NCBI GenBank assembly: GCA_030267565.1
Contig: BRXU01000011.1
Location: 1,106,501-1,170,500, forward strand
DNA from: Pleodorina starrii
Lineage: Eukaryota; Chlorophyta; Chlorophyceae; Chlamydomonadales; Volvocaceae
DNA: 64,000 nucleotides
Direction of reading: 5' to 3'
In this document: one piece after another, positions 11,943 to 23,428 of the stretch
Position numbering within the stretch: the stretch's first letter is position 1
Layout: every line of letters begins with the position of its first letter
The notes under the pieces: model-generated
The model's database searches: none
Told to the model about the DNA's origin: nothing
The model's input: only the letters and a program-made list of their open reading frames with translations
Position numbers and translations under genes: made by a program

Positions 11943-13565
11943 TTGCGTCTGGTTTAAGGATATTCCCTCGCCTGCCTTCAAGAAGAATTATAATAATGTC
12001 CTTCAGAAGGGAGTCTGGGGCCAAACGCTGGTTGATTAAGGGTCCGCACGGGCAAACTCGCAGGCCTGCTGTGTAATGTGCGGCAGACGCAGGGCGAATA
12101 CGACCCTTTAAGGATTGTCAGATTTCGCAGGTCAACACTCGAGGTAAGCTTCCGAGGAACGGCCCAGTAGGCCTTCAAACTTAAGAGGTCAGGGTGCCAT
12201 CAGGTCCAAAGTGGGTGTGGGGCCGACAACAGTTTGTACGACGAGCGGACGAGGCAGTCAAGTCAAGTCACCCTGACCAAGTCGAGGTTTCAGAGGCAAA
12301 GGATCGGAATCACAACTAGCTGCTGCTGCTGCAATTCGAGCTCTACAACGAGGGGCGTCCGCAACATCAGTTGCGCCGCTGTTGGATCCCACTGCCTTCA
12401 GTTGCACCGTTGAAGTAGTTGGGTTTCGAGTCGCTCCGATGATGAAGCCCTCGGTGGGATCCAGTACGGCTTCAGCCCGGGCTGTGCTCCGAGCACTGGT
12501 GGCCTCGTCTCGTCTCTGCAACACGCCCACAGTCCCTCATGCCTAAGCCTGCTTGGCTGGCTGGCATCGAAGCAAGTCGAGGGGTGCGATCCACGGACTG
12601 TTCGGGGCTGCCTCTCACGCGACGCAGCGAGGTCTGCAACCTTCGGCAGTCATCCCGAGTCCCGAGCACCGGACCAGCACGAGGAGGAGGAGGAGGCAGG
12701 TCACGACCACTGCTTTCTTTCTCTCAGCCGGAAAGACGCCCCCGCTACCGCCGTAGTTGAACCCCAATGATACTGGACACGTTTAATACGTGAACATGTA
12801 CAGCAACGCAGCCGTAGCGTTGCGGCGCATCCCCCTCAAGAGCAGCGCGCGCGTTACTCGCAGCTCCCGGAGTCTCTCTCTCTCCATCTCCCGAAGTACG
12901 TAAATATCGCGAAAGCGTCACTCCCCCAAACACACATCACCAGAAAAACCTATCAAACTCGCTCCTTAGGCTCCCAGGGCCCGAGATATCAATCCAGCCT
13001 CACAGCCTACCCACCAAACAAAGTCGCATGCAGCACACACCGGTCGTGTGCATGTGGTGCTAATCGGAGACCCGCTCCGCCGGTACACGCACCACCCACC
13101 AGCACATCCCCCTGCCTGCGCAGCCTGCACACGCACCCGCATCGACAAATTACACCTGCCGCAGCACTTGTAATAACGCAGCCCTGCAGACCGCACAACC
13201 TGAGCTTCTTGAAGTTCGTCACCGCTGCACATCGCACCAGCAAGGAGAAAGAAAACAAACGGCGCGCGACTCATGGACACATCCATCCATCCGTCAATGT
13301 GTCCATCCATCCATAGGCGCAGCCGAGCCATGTCCTGCACAGTCGAGCGGCGAACAGCACTCCACTGCCGGCCCCGCAAAAACAAAAACAAAAAGACTAC
13401 CACATCGCCTTTGCCCCTACTGTCACTGCCGCTGCACCCGTTCCCCCATCCTGCTCACAGCACCGGCAACGCTGCGACGGCGGCACCCCCGCGCTTTGTG
13501 AGGAAGTGAGGCGGGGAATGGGGAAAGAAGTCAGCGCCTCCTTGTCAGTTGTCAGTTGAAGGTGT
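11943..13565. other. Intergenic, between tandem minus-strand genes
   Basis: The stretch should hold the promoter of the epoxidase-like gene (right of 11942) and the 3' UTR of the ARC6-like gene (left of 13566). A TGTAA word on the minus strand at 13154-13150 fits the polyadenylation signal common in chlorophyte algae. CATC-type short repeats lie at 13273-13316. No coding exon was recognised. Confidence 0.45.
13273..13316. repeat. CCAT short tandem repeat
   Basis: Imperfect CATCCATCC units interrupted by GTCAATGTGT. It lies in the probable 3' UTR of the ARC6-like gene. Confidence 0.6.
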
Positions 13566-16500
13566 TCAGTTGGGCGACACGAAGGCGGAGACCGTAATCG
13601 ACACCACCGCCGGGGGCGGTGCCGACGCTGGCGCGCGGGCCGCCGCGTTGCTGCCGCCATTCCTCATGAAGACGAAGAAGAAGAGACCCGCCAGCATGGC
13701 AGCCTGCGACGGGAAGGAGAGCAGGCCATGACCCACGGGTCAGCTTGCTCGTGAACACGTGCCAGCAAGCTCAGCATGGCGCAGCGCAGCGCAGGGCAGG
13801 TATGTGTGCGTACCCCAAACGCTGGGCAGCTTTCCGTGGCTTGCTCGAAACGGCAAGATGAACAACGGCTGAGGCGCGGCCCCCTGACCTCCTCACACCC
13901 ACACTCACCACCCCGAACGCCAGCGTGACCAGGCGCTGCGGCGCGGGTCTGCTGCCCGGCACCTCGCTGTCCCACATGGCCGCCTCCAGCCCTGCCAAGT
14001 GGGCCCGCAGGTCCTGCTCCGTCATGCCCCGCCGCGGCACCGGCGTATGCGTGTCGTCCAGCTCGTGCAGCTCGTCCTCTGCCGTACCGTCGCCGTGGTG
14101 CTCGTCCTCGTCGACGTGGTGGGGCTGCAGGCCGCCGTTGGCGTCACGCGCCGCCGCTATGCCCTCCGCAGTGTCGACGGAGGCGATGGCGGCGAAGCGG
14201 CGGCGGAGATCAGAGCTGGCGGCCGCCGCGTCTCCGGCACCGACGCCAACGGCGGCGGCAGCGGTGGCAGCAGCAGCGGCAGCAGTTCCCGGGCCGCAGC
14301 CCATGTCGGTCGACCGGCGCGATACGCGCGGTTCGACGGGCTCCTTCGTGTACGGCACAGGGCGGGCGCTGACCCCGTCCGCTGGTGAGGCGGCGGCGGC
14401 GGCAGCAGAGGAGGAGGAGACGGCGGCGGCGTCGCGCAGCGTCGAGCCGTTCGGATGACCAAAGGGACTGGGCGTTGCGGCGGGATGCGGGCGGCTTGGT
14501 ACGGCGACGGACGAGCCCGCCATTCCAACCGGCGTCGCCGCCTCAGCGGCCACTGCCATTGCCGCCGCGGCCGCCGCAGGTGGCGTTGTACTTGCGGGTG
14601 CCGCGCCGCCGCCGTTGCCGCTGCTGTTGGCGGCCAGAGCAGGCCGGCTAGAGGGTCCGGCGGAGGGCCCCGTGCCCGGCGGCGGGCTGCGGCGTGGTTG
14701 GGGCGCGCCGCTCACGCCCGCGCGCTGTCGGGAGGAGGAAGAGGAGGAGGATGTTGCCAGCGCCGCCAGGGCACCGGCAATGCGCTGCGTGCGCGAGGCC
14801 ACCAGTGCCACCATTGTGGCGACCTTGGTGGCAAACGCCGTGAGGACGCTGAGGAGGTTGGGCAGCAGGTTGCAGACCAAGTGCGCGGCCGCTAGAACCT
14901 GCTCGCTGGGGCACATGCGCCAGACCTGCAAGCCAGACCGCAAGGCCGCGAACCCGCGGCCACAGCCGGAGGGAGGTAGGGAGGCCGGAGGGAGGGAAGT
15001 TGATATGCGGGTGTTACGGGTCCCTTCGTTACGGCTCCTTGGCGCCCGTCATTGACGCACGCCCGTCATTGATACGTTCTTACTAATAAGCGCGATGCGT
15101 TCTCTTGCCAGTTGCGCATTCACGGCGCCCTCCATTGATTAATTTGCCAATTTCGGCCTGCCCCGACCGACCTGGGGCACTGCCCCTCCGACCTGACCTG
15201 CAGGTAGGTAGCGACCCGCGGGTCTGCAAACCACGAGGTCTCCAGCGGCATCACCGGCTGGCCGACGGTGTCCCTGAAGCTAGCTAGCGCCACGCCCTCG
15301 AGCCACTTGGTGGCGAGGGCACGCAGCCCGGGGCGCATGTCCTGGGTGCCGCTAGGGGCGTGCTCCTGAGGGTTTTGGTGCGGTGTGCCGGAAGGGGAAG
15401 GACACGGTGAAGGAGGGTCGGGTTGGGTCCTGGGAGGAAGGCTGGCTTGTTAGGGCGGTTGGGGCAGATGGGGGACAAGGCGGTGTGTGGCGGTGTGTTG
15501 TTCTACCCCTGCAGGTGATGATGCGATTATCCCCGAGGTCCGGCAATTACGGGGCTGACGTCGAAGAGCTGTCCTCAGTGAGCGCATCATCGTATTTCGC
15601 GGCGCCAAGCCCCGCGCCCGTCGTACCATGACGAAGCTCCGCAGCTGCGCATCCGCCGCCGCCGCCGTCCCCTCCGCCGGCGCGCCGCCCTCCGTCGTCA
15701 GCCACAGCAGCGCCACCGCCGCCGCGTAGTCCCCCCGCAGGATCGCGCACACCGCCCTCTCCAGCGCTACCCCGCCCGAGTGCGAGCCACCCTCGCCCCC
15801 GCCGCCACCGGCCACCGCGGCGCCGTCAGCGGCGCCTGCCGCGTCGCCGTCGCCGTCGTAATGGTGCCCGCCCGGCGCCGCTGCCGCGGCGGCGCCGCCG
15901 TATTGCACCCGCTTCACCGCCGCCGCTGCCGCCGGGTCCTGCTTCTCCCGCTGCCCCGCCGCCGCCTGGCGCTGCAGGTGCTCCTCCAGCTGCTGCAGCA
16001 GCGCATCCGCCTGCCGTACATAGTGCGGCCAGCCGTTGCGGTAGCCGTCCACGATGCATGCCAGCGCGCCGTCGTACAGCACATCCGGGTGGGGCGTGGC
16101 GCCGCTGCCCCGAAGTGCGTCGGGCAGCAGGGACACCTGCGGGGATGTGACGTCATCAAGTATGGCGACGTCATATTTTGCCACAAAGCGAGGGAGTCGG
16201 ATGGAAAGCAGTCGCAGATCACCGCGCCATGCCCCACTCGGACACCTGGGTCGCTGCAGTTCTCTCTCTCTCTCTCAACTCCCCGCTGCGCCCGACGCTC
16301 GGCGCGCATGCAAACCGCGCACGCCGCCTACCTGCTCCCCGCACGTGAGCACGTCGCGGCCGCGCTGCAACATGCGCCTCGCGTGCCCCACCACGCTGTG
16401 CGGGTCATCGTCGCCCAGCGACTCCGCGCCATCCACCTCAACCGCCACCGCCGCCGCCACCGCTCCGCCGGTGCCCTCACCGCGGGGCCCCAGCAGGGAG

Positions 16501-17953
16501 GCGGCGGAGCGCAGCACGCCCCGCATGAGGGCCACGCCCTTGGCTCGCCGGGCGGAAGTCTCGGGGCCCAGAGGAAGGGCAGCCAACTCGCAGGCGTACT
16601 CGGGAGCGAGGTCCTGGGGGCGAGGACGGGGACGGGGACGAGTTTGGAAGACGCGAAATGGAGCGGAAGAGAAGGAATGGAACATGGGGATCGGGGTTGG
16701 AATGAATGGATTGTTGGTGTGGGGGCTGGGGCTGGGGCAATCGAGGGCTGTGCTGTGCTGGGCTGGGATCTCACCCGCAGCGCCCCCACGATCTGCGTCT
16801 GAAGCTGCTTGGCTACCCCGTAGCGCCGCAGCTTCACCAGCGCGGCATCCAGGTCATCGCAGGCGGGCAGCACCGCGCCGTTGGCTGCGGGCGCCGCCAG
16901 TTGCTCCCCGGCGCGGTCGCAGAAGGCCAGCGCCACGGCGGCCGCCACGTCGCTCGCGTCGGGCTGCGCGCCGTTGAGCTCCAGCCAGCGGCTGCCGTGT
17001 TCAAGCACCAACTGGAATTCGCCGATCTGCAGGGAAATGGGAGGGGTGATGAATGGACTGTGAGTAGGTACTCCAAGACGGGGGGCTGATAAGCACATTG
17101 GGGTACCACGAACTAGACCCGAGTTTGTGAGACCACAACACAGAGGCGCGGGGCGTCGTGCAGGAAGACAGCGTGCTATGGCGCATCCATGTATTCGAAG
17201 CGCTTTTGAAGAAATGCGGAGAGGCATGCCGCAAGCTGAGTAATAAAGCGTGCTGTACCGGCGATTGCAACATGGACTGCAGCATACAATTCGGAGTCCT
17301 TACTTAAGAAAAGCGCAAGGCAAGGCAACGCACCGCAACGCATCGCAAGGCAGCGCAAGGTCAACGCAAAGCCAAAAAGCCGCACGGGGCCCCGCAGCCG
17401 GCGCTCGCACCTCTTGGAGCACCACAAGCGTCCCCGGCAGGTCCTGCTGGCTGACACGCAGGGCGCCGTGGCCCGCAGCCACCTTGGCGTCGTAGGAGCG
17501 GCGCAGGTCGGGGTCGGTGAGGGACTCGGCCGCGGCCTTGAGCAGCACGGCGCGAGCAAAGAGCGTATCCGCAGAGTAAGCGGTTGCCGGGGGCTGCTGG
17601 ACGAGCGCCTCGTAGGCCTTGCGAATCGCGTCCGGCCGGCTTACGCGCGGAACTTGGAGCAACCGGTAATAGTCAACTGCAATGGAGACGTGCTCGCTGG
17701 CTGACATGCCGCGAGCTGGTGGCGGGTTGGGCGCCGATGGGCGCTCGTTGGCATCCCGGAATGCTACCACTTGGAGGCGCTTGGCGCGGGTCGCTGGCGC
17801 AGCTGCGTGACGACATGAGCGGGCAAGTCCTCTGACGCGGATGAGATGCTGTGTGACGCGCAAGGAGGCCGCCGGTAGGATGGAGGGGGTTGGCCGAGTG
17901 GCGATGGCTCCTGAGGGAAGTGTGCTCCGCGCGCTGAAGGCTCGAAGACACAT
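13566..17953 (-). CDS. ARC6: ARC6-like chloroplast division protein (Ftn2/ARC6 family)
   Basis: Seven exons, all phase 0: 17411-17953, 16775-17026, 16332-16613, 15627-16136, 15198-15365, 13909-14925, 13566-13703. They encode 969 residues. A transit-peptide-like leader (1 to about 80) is followed by the J-like region DYYRLLQVPRVSRPDAIRKAY (from residue 94) without an HPD motif, as in ARC6. Next come blocks matching ARC6 in order: SLTDPDLRRSYD, LPGTLVVLQE, FQLVLEHG, LERAVCAILRGDY, RSFVMEHAP, LRALATKWLEGV and SWFADPRVATYLQ. An Ala/Ser-rich stroma-side linker of about 300 residues follows. One transmembrane helix spans the last junction (VTLAFGV/AAMLAGLFFFVF, about 917-936). ARC6 spans the inner envelope and tethers the FtsZ ring. 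Here only 33 residues follow the helix, so the intermembrane-space domain of land-plant ARC6 is missing. A second family member such as PARC6/CDP1 is possible. Confidence 0.85.
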
Positions 17954-19165
17954 CGTTTGCGTTAAACGTTTGCCTGCTAAAATTAATTGTTTGGTCCCCA
18001 GTGCTGTTTGTTGTTAGTGTTGCTTCAAAGAGCCGAAAACCACTCGAACGGCGACGAAGTGCGTCTCAGCCGCGACCGATGAAATGTGAGGGCTCACAAG
18101 TAAAACATTTACAGAATACACGGTCAACCACCATTGAGCCGATGGACAGAAAGCAGAAATAAGTTGTCGGTGATGTTTGCGCGCGCCACTTTTGAATCCA
18201 CGGATTCAAATCACCACACAAGCGGTTAAAAAACAGTGCCAAACGCACCGATTTGCTCAGAATACAGAAATACAAAAGCATAAAAATTACACAGGCGACG
18301 AGTGCATTGTCACTGCGGCCTTCGACAGTGTTCCGTCACCCGTTCAGCGAGCCGTCGTTGAGGTTTGGGAAGCTCAGGAGCCGTCACGCCCACCTTGCCT
18401 ACAGGTCGTCCCACCACCGTCTCCTCCTCACCCGTCCCGCAATGAAGGCAAGCGCGGGCACATTTGCGCCAATGGAGGCTTCGGTGTGTGCATCAACGAG
18501 CGAAGATGCGCAGCACGCCCACTACAGCATGCAGGGCGGGGCAACCCGCACCGAGCGGAGCTGCAGCGCAGAGCTGTTGACAGGATCCCCTCGCGGAACG
18601 ACCCGACGACCCAAAGCATTCAATTACCAGGAGCAAATTGCTCGCGCTGTTGCGCAGCCGCCGGCCATGTCTTGAGAGGCTCGAGCGTGTCTAGCAAGCC
18701 ATGCTACCGAAGCATCCTGCATTCCTCAACAGCGTTAACCATTAGCACCACAGACCGAGACAAACAAACATATACTCGAACGGAGGCTCATTCATAATCT
18801 CGAATGCTCACCCAAAAGCATCGCTACACCTGCCACACATGGGTGCCCAGAGGGCCACTGCTCGCACCACACCTGCCGTACACCTGCCGTACATACGGTA
18901 CCGTACCTGCGCGCCGTCGCTTCGTTGGCAGCGCGGATGATGCCGAGCCAACCGTAAGCGCAAAATATATGATGATACATGGCCCAGCTGCATCTGTGAT
19001 TGCCGTCTGCATGAAGTACATCTCAAACGCCCGACACATCTCTTCAAGTTACCGCGAACCGCCAACCCTCCCACACCCCGTACTTCACCTCCGAAACCAG
19101 GTCAAGTAAACTAGGCCTCCGCACCTCGCAACCACTCACGTGGCCCTCCCCCCTCCCCCTCTCCC
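17954..19165. other. Intergenic, between tandem minus-strand genes
   Basis: This contains the presumed promoter of the ARC6-like gene and the 3' UTR of the AAA ATPase gene. A plus-strand open frame at 18177-18797 shows no family similarity and no coding periodicity that I can recognise. GTAC-rich words cluster near 18880-18910 (ctgccgtac and ggtaccgtac). Confidence 0.45.
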
Positions 19166-22100
19166 TCACCCCGGCGCCACCCCTGACAGCACCGGCTGCA
19201 CAGTGCGAAGCGCCCACTCAAAGTCCGACATCGCCAGCGGCCGCGGACCCGCCGCCTTCGCCGCCTTCGCCTCGCCCGCGCCGCGGCCCCAACCTCCCGC
19301 CGCCGCCGCCATCTGCCGCAGCAGCTCCCTCACCGGCTGCATCGCCGCCTCGCGACACAGCTGCGCCAGGTCGCTGCCGCTGTAGCCTGCAGCCACACGC
19401 GGGGGTCAACAGTCACACAGCAGTCACTCACACGAGCCGCAAACCAGACCAGCAACCGGTGCGACGTGCGGTGCGACGAACGGACCAGACGGAATACGAA
19501 ATAGGTATCAGACAGCAGGGTTGGCCCCACATTCCTTAGGCGCGCACACACACCCACACCTCCCCAGTCCCCACCTTCCGTCTTCTCCGCGAGCGCCTGC
19601 ACCTCCCCACCGCCAAGCGAGTGCCCAGCCACCTCGGGCCGCTGCAGCACCGCCCCCAGGAAAGCCGCCCGAGCGGCCAGGTCGGGCAGAGGCACCGCCA
19701 CCCGCCGGTCGAAGCGGCGGAGCAGCGCCGGGTCGCAGTCCTGGCGGGGCCGGGGCCGGGGCAACAAGAAACATCCGGGTGGGGACCTCCGGGTCGAGGG
19801 GGGGGACGGCGGTACGGGTGCGACAGGAGACGCGGACAGCAAGGCGAGCGGGCGGGTGGGCGGCGTCAGACTGGGGAGGCGCACCAAACACGATATCAGG
19901 GGGAGCTGCTGCAGTTCGCGCCGCCGCGCCACAGACCCTAAGGAACAAGGACCCCCCAGGGACGCAGGATCCCCATCAGACATCACTCCTGGTGGCTCGT
20001 TCCTCGTGCCTGGATGCGGTTGGTGGCAGCGAATAGGTACACCGCCGCACCGCCGCACGGCCCCCCACCGCCGCCGCCGTCGCTGCCCGCAGCGGCGCTG
20101 CCGCCGCGGCTTCCTGCCGCTGCTGCTGTTGCGCCCGCCCCTGCTCCTGCCCCTGTCCCGGACCCGGGCCCCGGCACCGTCCCCGCCGCTGCCATGCATG
20201 ACATCTGCACCAGCAGCTCATTCAGAAGGCGGCGACCGATGGGGTCGTCTCCGGAGCCGCGGGTGGGCGCCAGGCTGTCCACCTCGTCCTGCGTAGGGAG
20301 GACAGGACGGGACGGGAAGGGGGAAATGGGAGGCGTGGGGGGAGCGGAAGGATGGGCGGGGTGCCGTGGGGAGGTGGGGGGGGGGCAGTGCGTCGTACAT
20401 TTGTGCTACTGGACAACTACCGGTTGCAGCAGATACCGTATCCAAATGAGAATGATGAAACCCCTCCTGTATTTGCCATTTTGTCAATCTGCCTCGGCCT
20501 CGCCGCCACCCCCAGCCCCCTGTTCGCCTCAAAGATTTCTTCGCTGCGGTCCTCTTCATTCACCCCCACCGCCCAACCGCCCACACCCCACGAGGTGCGT
20601 GCCTCCCTTTTCCGTTCCACGCTTCCACCCTCCCCGCACCCAGCCACCCTCCCTGAACCCAGCCACCCACCCTGCACCCGACCCCACCCGACCCCACCCC
20701 ACCATGAAGACGATACAGGGCTGCCTGGCCCTCGCCACATCGAACACCGCCCGCAGCTGCTTCTCGCTCTCACCACTCCTGTGCCATACAACCACACGTG
20801 CGAGATACACACACACATACAAACGCGAATGTCGCCCCACTCAACTCGCTACGAGGCCTATTTTGCTGTGCAGTTTTCCAACGACACACAGTACGCAGTG
20901 CTGCTTGCCGGCGCGATGTCCAGCACAGCGGAGCCAGGCGCCGTGTTGGTACGGCAGCCAGGCGAGAGATGCCGAAATGCGGCGACGCAAGAGCCCAGGA
21001 CCATACGCAGCAGGGTCTGCGGTAGCTGCCCTGGAAGCCGGCGTGTCGGCGTGCGGCCCCACCCCACCCAGCCCCACCCCAGCCCACCATTTTGACAGGA
21101 TGGCTCCAGGGGTGAGCACCAGCAGGGTGGCCCCCGCCTCGGCCGCGATCCGCTCCACGAGCATCGTCTGAGGAACAGCGGCCGGGGGCCGGGGGCCGGG
21201 AGCGGAGAGTTGGATGCCGTATGCGGTTGGGGTATTGGGGGATTGGGGAGGGGGTATACACAAGGGCCGCAGCGTCCCGGGGGGGGGGCTCCGGGCCGGG
21301 CCGTGGTTTCGCATCGCGGGGGATCAAACGGTTGGGAGCGGAGCACAGCGCCGCCGAGCCGGGGCAACGAAGATCGCAGACAGGCAGGGCGAGCGCACAT
21401 TACCGGTATCCCAAGAAGCAGGAAAGAGGAGGCCTACGCAAGCCATCACATGATTGAGGAGCCGCTCCACACACCCTGCGTGTCGAACCGAACCGAACCG
21501 AACCGAACCGAGCCGGACCAAACCCGGCCGTACCTTGCCCGTGCCGGGGGGTCCGTGCAGCAGGAAGTTCCTTGCCGGCTGGCGTATGCCCTGGAAGCTG
21601 CGGAGGTGGGGAGGGCCGATTGAGCGGTGCGGGTGCGGCCAAGGCAAAACCGGAGAGGCAACAAATGGCGATCGGTGAGAGCTGATCTGGGTTGATCTGG
21701 GTTGTGAAACCAAGCCCCAGCCCGCAGCCCCAGGCCCCGAGCCCCAGGCCCCAGCCCTCACAGGCGCACTCACAGGTGCGGTAGGCGCATGGGCAGCAGC
21801 AGCGCCAGCCGAACCTCCTCCTTGACCGACCTGATGGCAAAGGGATGGGGCAACGTGTCAACCTGAAAGCGACGGGAAGGCAAAGCGGGATAACCCGCGA
21901 CCCAGATCCAGATCAGATCCGGATCTAGATCCAGATCCTGATCCAGATCCAGATCCAGCCCAAACCACAATCCTCCAGCCTGGTTCGCCATCGTGATCCA
22001 GATGCCACCCTAAGCCCATAACCCGCCAAAGGCGCGAAAAGGCCCTCCCTGGAGCCCCGACTGACCCCAGGCCGGCGAGATCGTCCAGGCTGCTGCCGTA

Positions 22101-23428
22101 CGGCACTGGCCGGTGGCACATCTGGAACACCTCAGTCATCAGCTCCGTCATCGCCGGAGGGGCTGTTGGCCGGGGGCAGCCGTCGCCGCCGTCGCCGCCG
22201 TCGCTGCCGCCGTTGCCGCCGCCGGCGGCAGCCCCAGCCGCCGCTGAGCCGCTGCCGAACCCGCCACCTGCGTCCGCCGCTGCGCCGCCGCCGCCGCCGT
22301 CGATACCGCTGGCGTCGGCCGGCGTGGATGGCCGCTGCGGCTCCTCGCCGCGGCGGTGGTGGCGGCGGCTCGTGCCGCCGTCGGCGCACGCACTCGCGGG
22401 CGCTGCCTCCGTGGCATGGTGTGGCGTGCCGTACAGTTCCGTCGCGCCGTCCGGCGCGGCTTCCGTTGCGACGCCGCAGGGGCTCGCTGGGTAACCTGGG
22501 GTAGCGCATCCCGGCGGTGGAAGGCCGTGACCAACCCTTTTCCCTCCACGGAAAAGAGCCGTTCCCGTTCCGGGTCGCGCGGAGGGGTATGGGAGTCGTG
22601 ACCCGATAATGGGCCGTTGAGACGAGCAATATCCCCGAGATGCCTTTTGGGGCCTTCTCGCTCGATCCAGGTGCGTCGCAAGGCCTCCTATCCCGACCCA
22701 GATCAACGGCGCGGCGCGACGCATCAGGGTGCTTCCTCCAGGGCACCCAATGGTCGCTGGCTCGTGCGACATGGGATTCAACTATCTACTAAGGAGTTCA
22801 GGTGGCGCACAAAACATTAGTCATCGCGTCCGTGAACAGACCGGGTGATCGCAGCGCTGCCGTTTACGTGCTGATACCACATAGTAGCACTCGCCTGAGC
22901 AGCTTGCTGTGTGCGATGCGGGTTGGGGCGACCGACCCAAATCGTGCGCGCGTCCATTGCAGCGGCCCGCCTCCAGCCGTGTTCGAATGGCCTTCATCAC
23001 CACAAGAGGGAGAGCCGGTTAGGGCATGGAAAATTAATGTAAAACAAAAATATCTGTGCGCTTGTTGGCAGGATGATTGGAAGGCTTAACGTGTAGCAGA
23101 AGTGTAACACGGGCCAACCGTCTGCGACGCCTAAATAATAATCTTTACTGCCCACGGACATGAAGTTTAACCACTCTCCAATCCAGTTTACCTCGTAGCG
23201 TCCGCTGTAGGTCTCCAGCAGAGCAGCGCACGTTTCCCGCACTAGCGCGGGAAGATGGTCACAACCATCCGTAGTGCCGGTGACTTGCACTTCCAAAGCG
23301 TAAGACAGGGCTGACCATGCGTTGCTGTATTCTTGCATACTTTGGAGCGGATCGTCCCTGTCTTCGTGCTCCAACGCAGCGACCGCGTGTCCGAGGACGG
23401 TGTTCAGTGCGCTCGCCAATCCCTCCAT
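19166..23428 (-). CDS. MIT-domain AAA ATPase (katanin/spastin/VPS4-type meiotic clade)
   Basis: Nine exons are inferred. Exon 1 (23192-23428) encodes a MIT-like three-helix domain: ALNTVLGHAVAALEHED, QEYSNAWSALSYALE and LVRETCAALLETY. A Gly/Ala-rich linker exon ends at 22062 (SLDDLAGLGS); its 5' edge is unresolved, somewhere below about 22790. The AAA exons are 21774-21862, 21534-21597, 21088-21167, 20703-20778, 20010-20288, 19575-19740 and 19166-19386, with agreeing phases. Motifs in order: Walker A HGPPGTGK/T, pore region SK/WSGESEKQLRAVF, Walker B CIVFMDEVDSL, sensor 1 ATNRIQ, arginine finger DPALLRRFDRR and sensor 2 region GYSGSDLAQLCREAAM. Such proteins remodel ESCRT-III or sever microtubules as hexamers. 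A Gly/Ala/Ser-rich insert of about 45 residues separates Walker B from sensor 1. The intron after RIQ has a GC donor. An extra 3' exon after 19170 (to about 19053) is also in phase but weakly supported. The subfamily is unassigned. Confidence 0.82.
21484..21512. repeat. (CCGAA)n short tandem repeat in an intron
   Basis: Five CGAAC units lie in the intron directly after the Walker A exon of the AAA ATPase. Confidence 0.75.
21902..21958. repeat. Imperfect CAGATC hexamer repeat in an intron
   Basis: Roughly nine hexamer units of CAGATC type with variants (ggatct, cctgat) lie in the AAA gene intron upstream of the exon at 21774-21862. The units are GATC-rich. Confidence 0.75.

Noticed and set aside
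18177..18797. Plus-strand open frame of 206 codons
   Set aside because: No recognisable domain or splice partners. It lies in the promoter region of the ARC6-like gene.
19053..19110. Additional last exon of the AAA ATPase (LLDLVSEVKYGVWEGW...)
   Set aside because: It is in phase with a donor at 19169, but the intron would be only 59 bases with a TAG acceptor. I kept the simpler stop at 19166 and mention this as an alternative.
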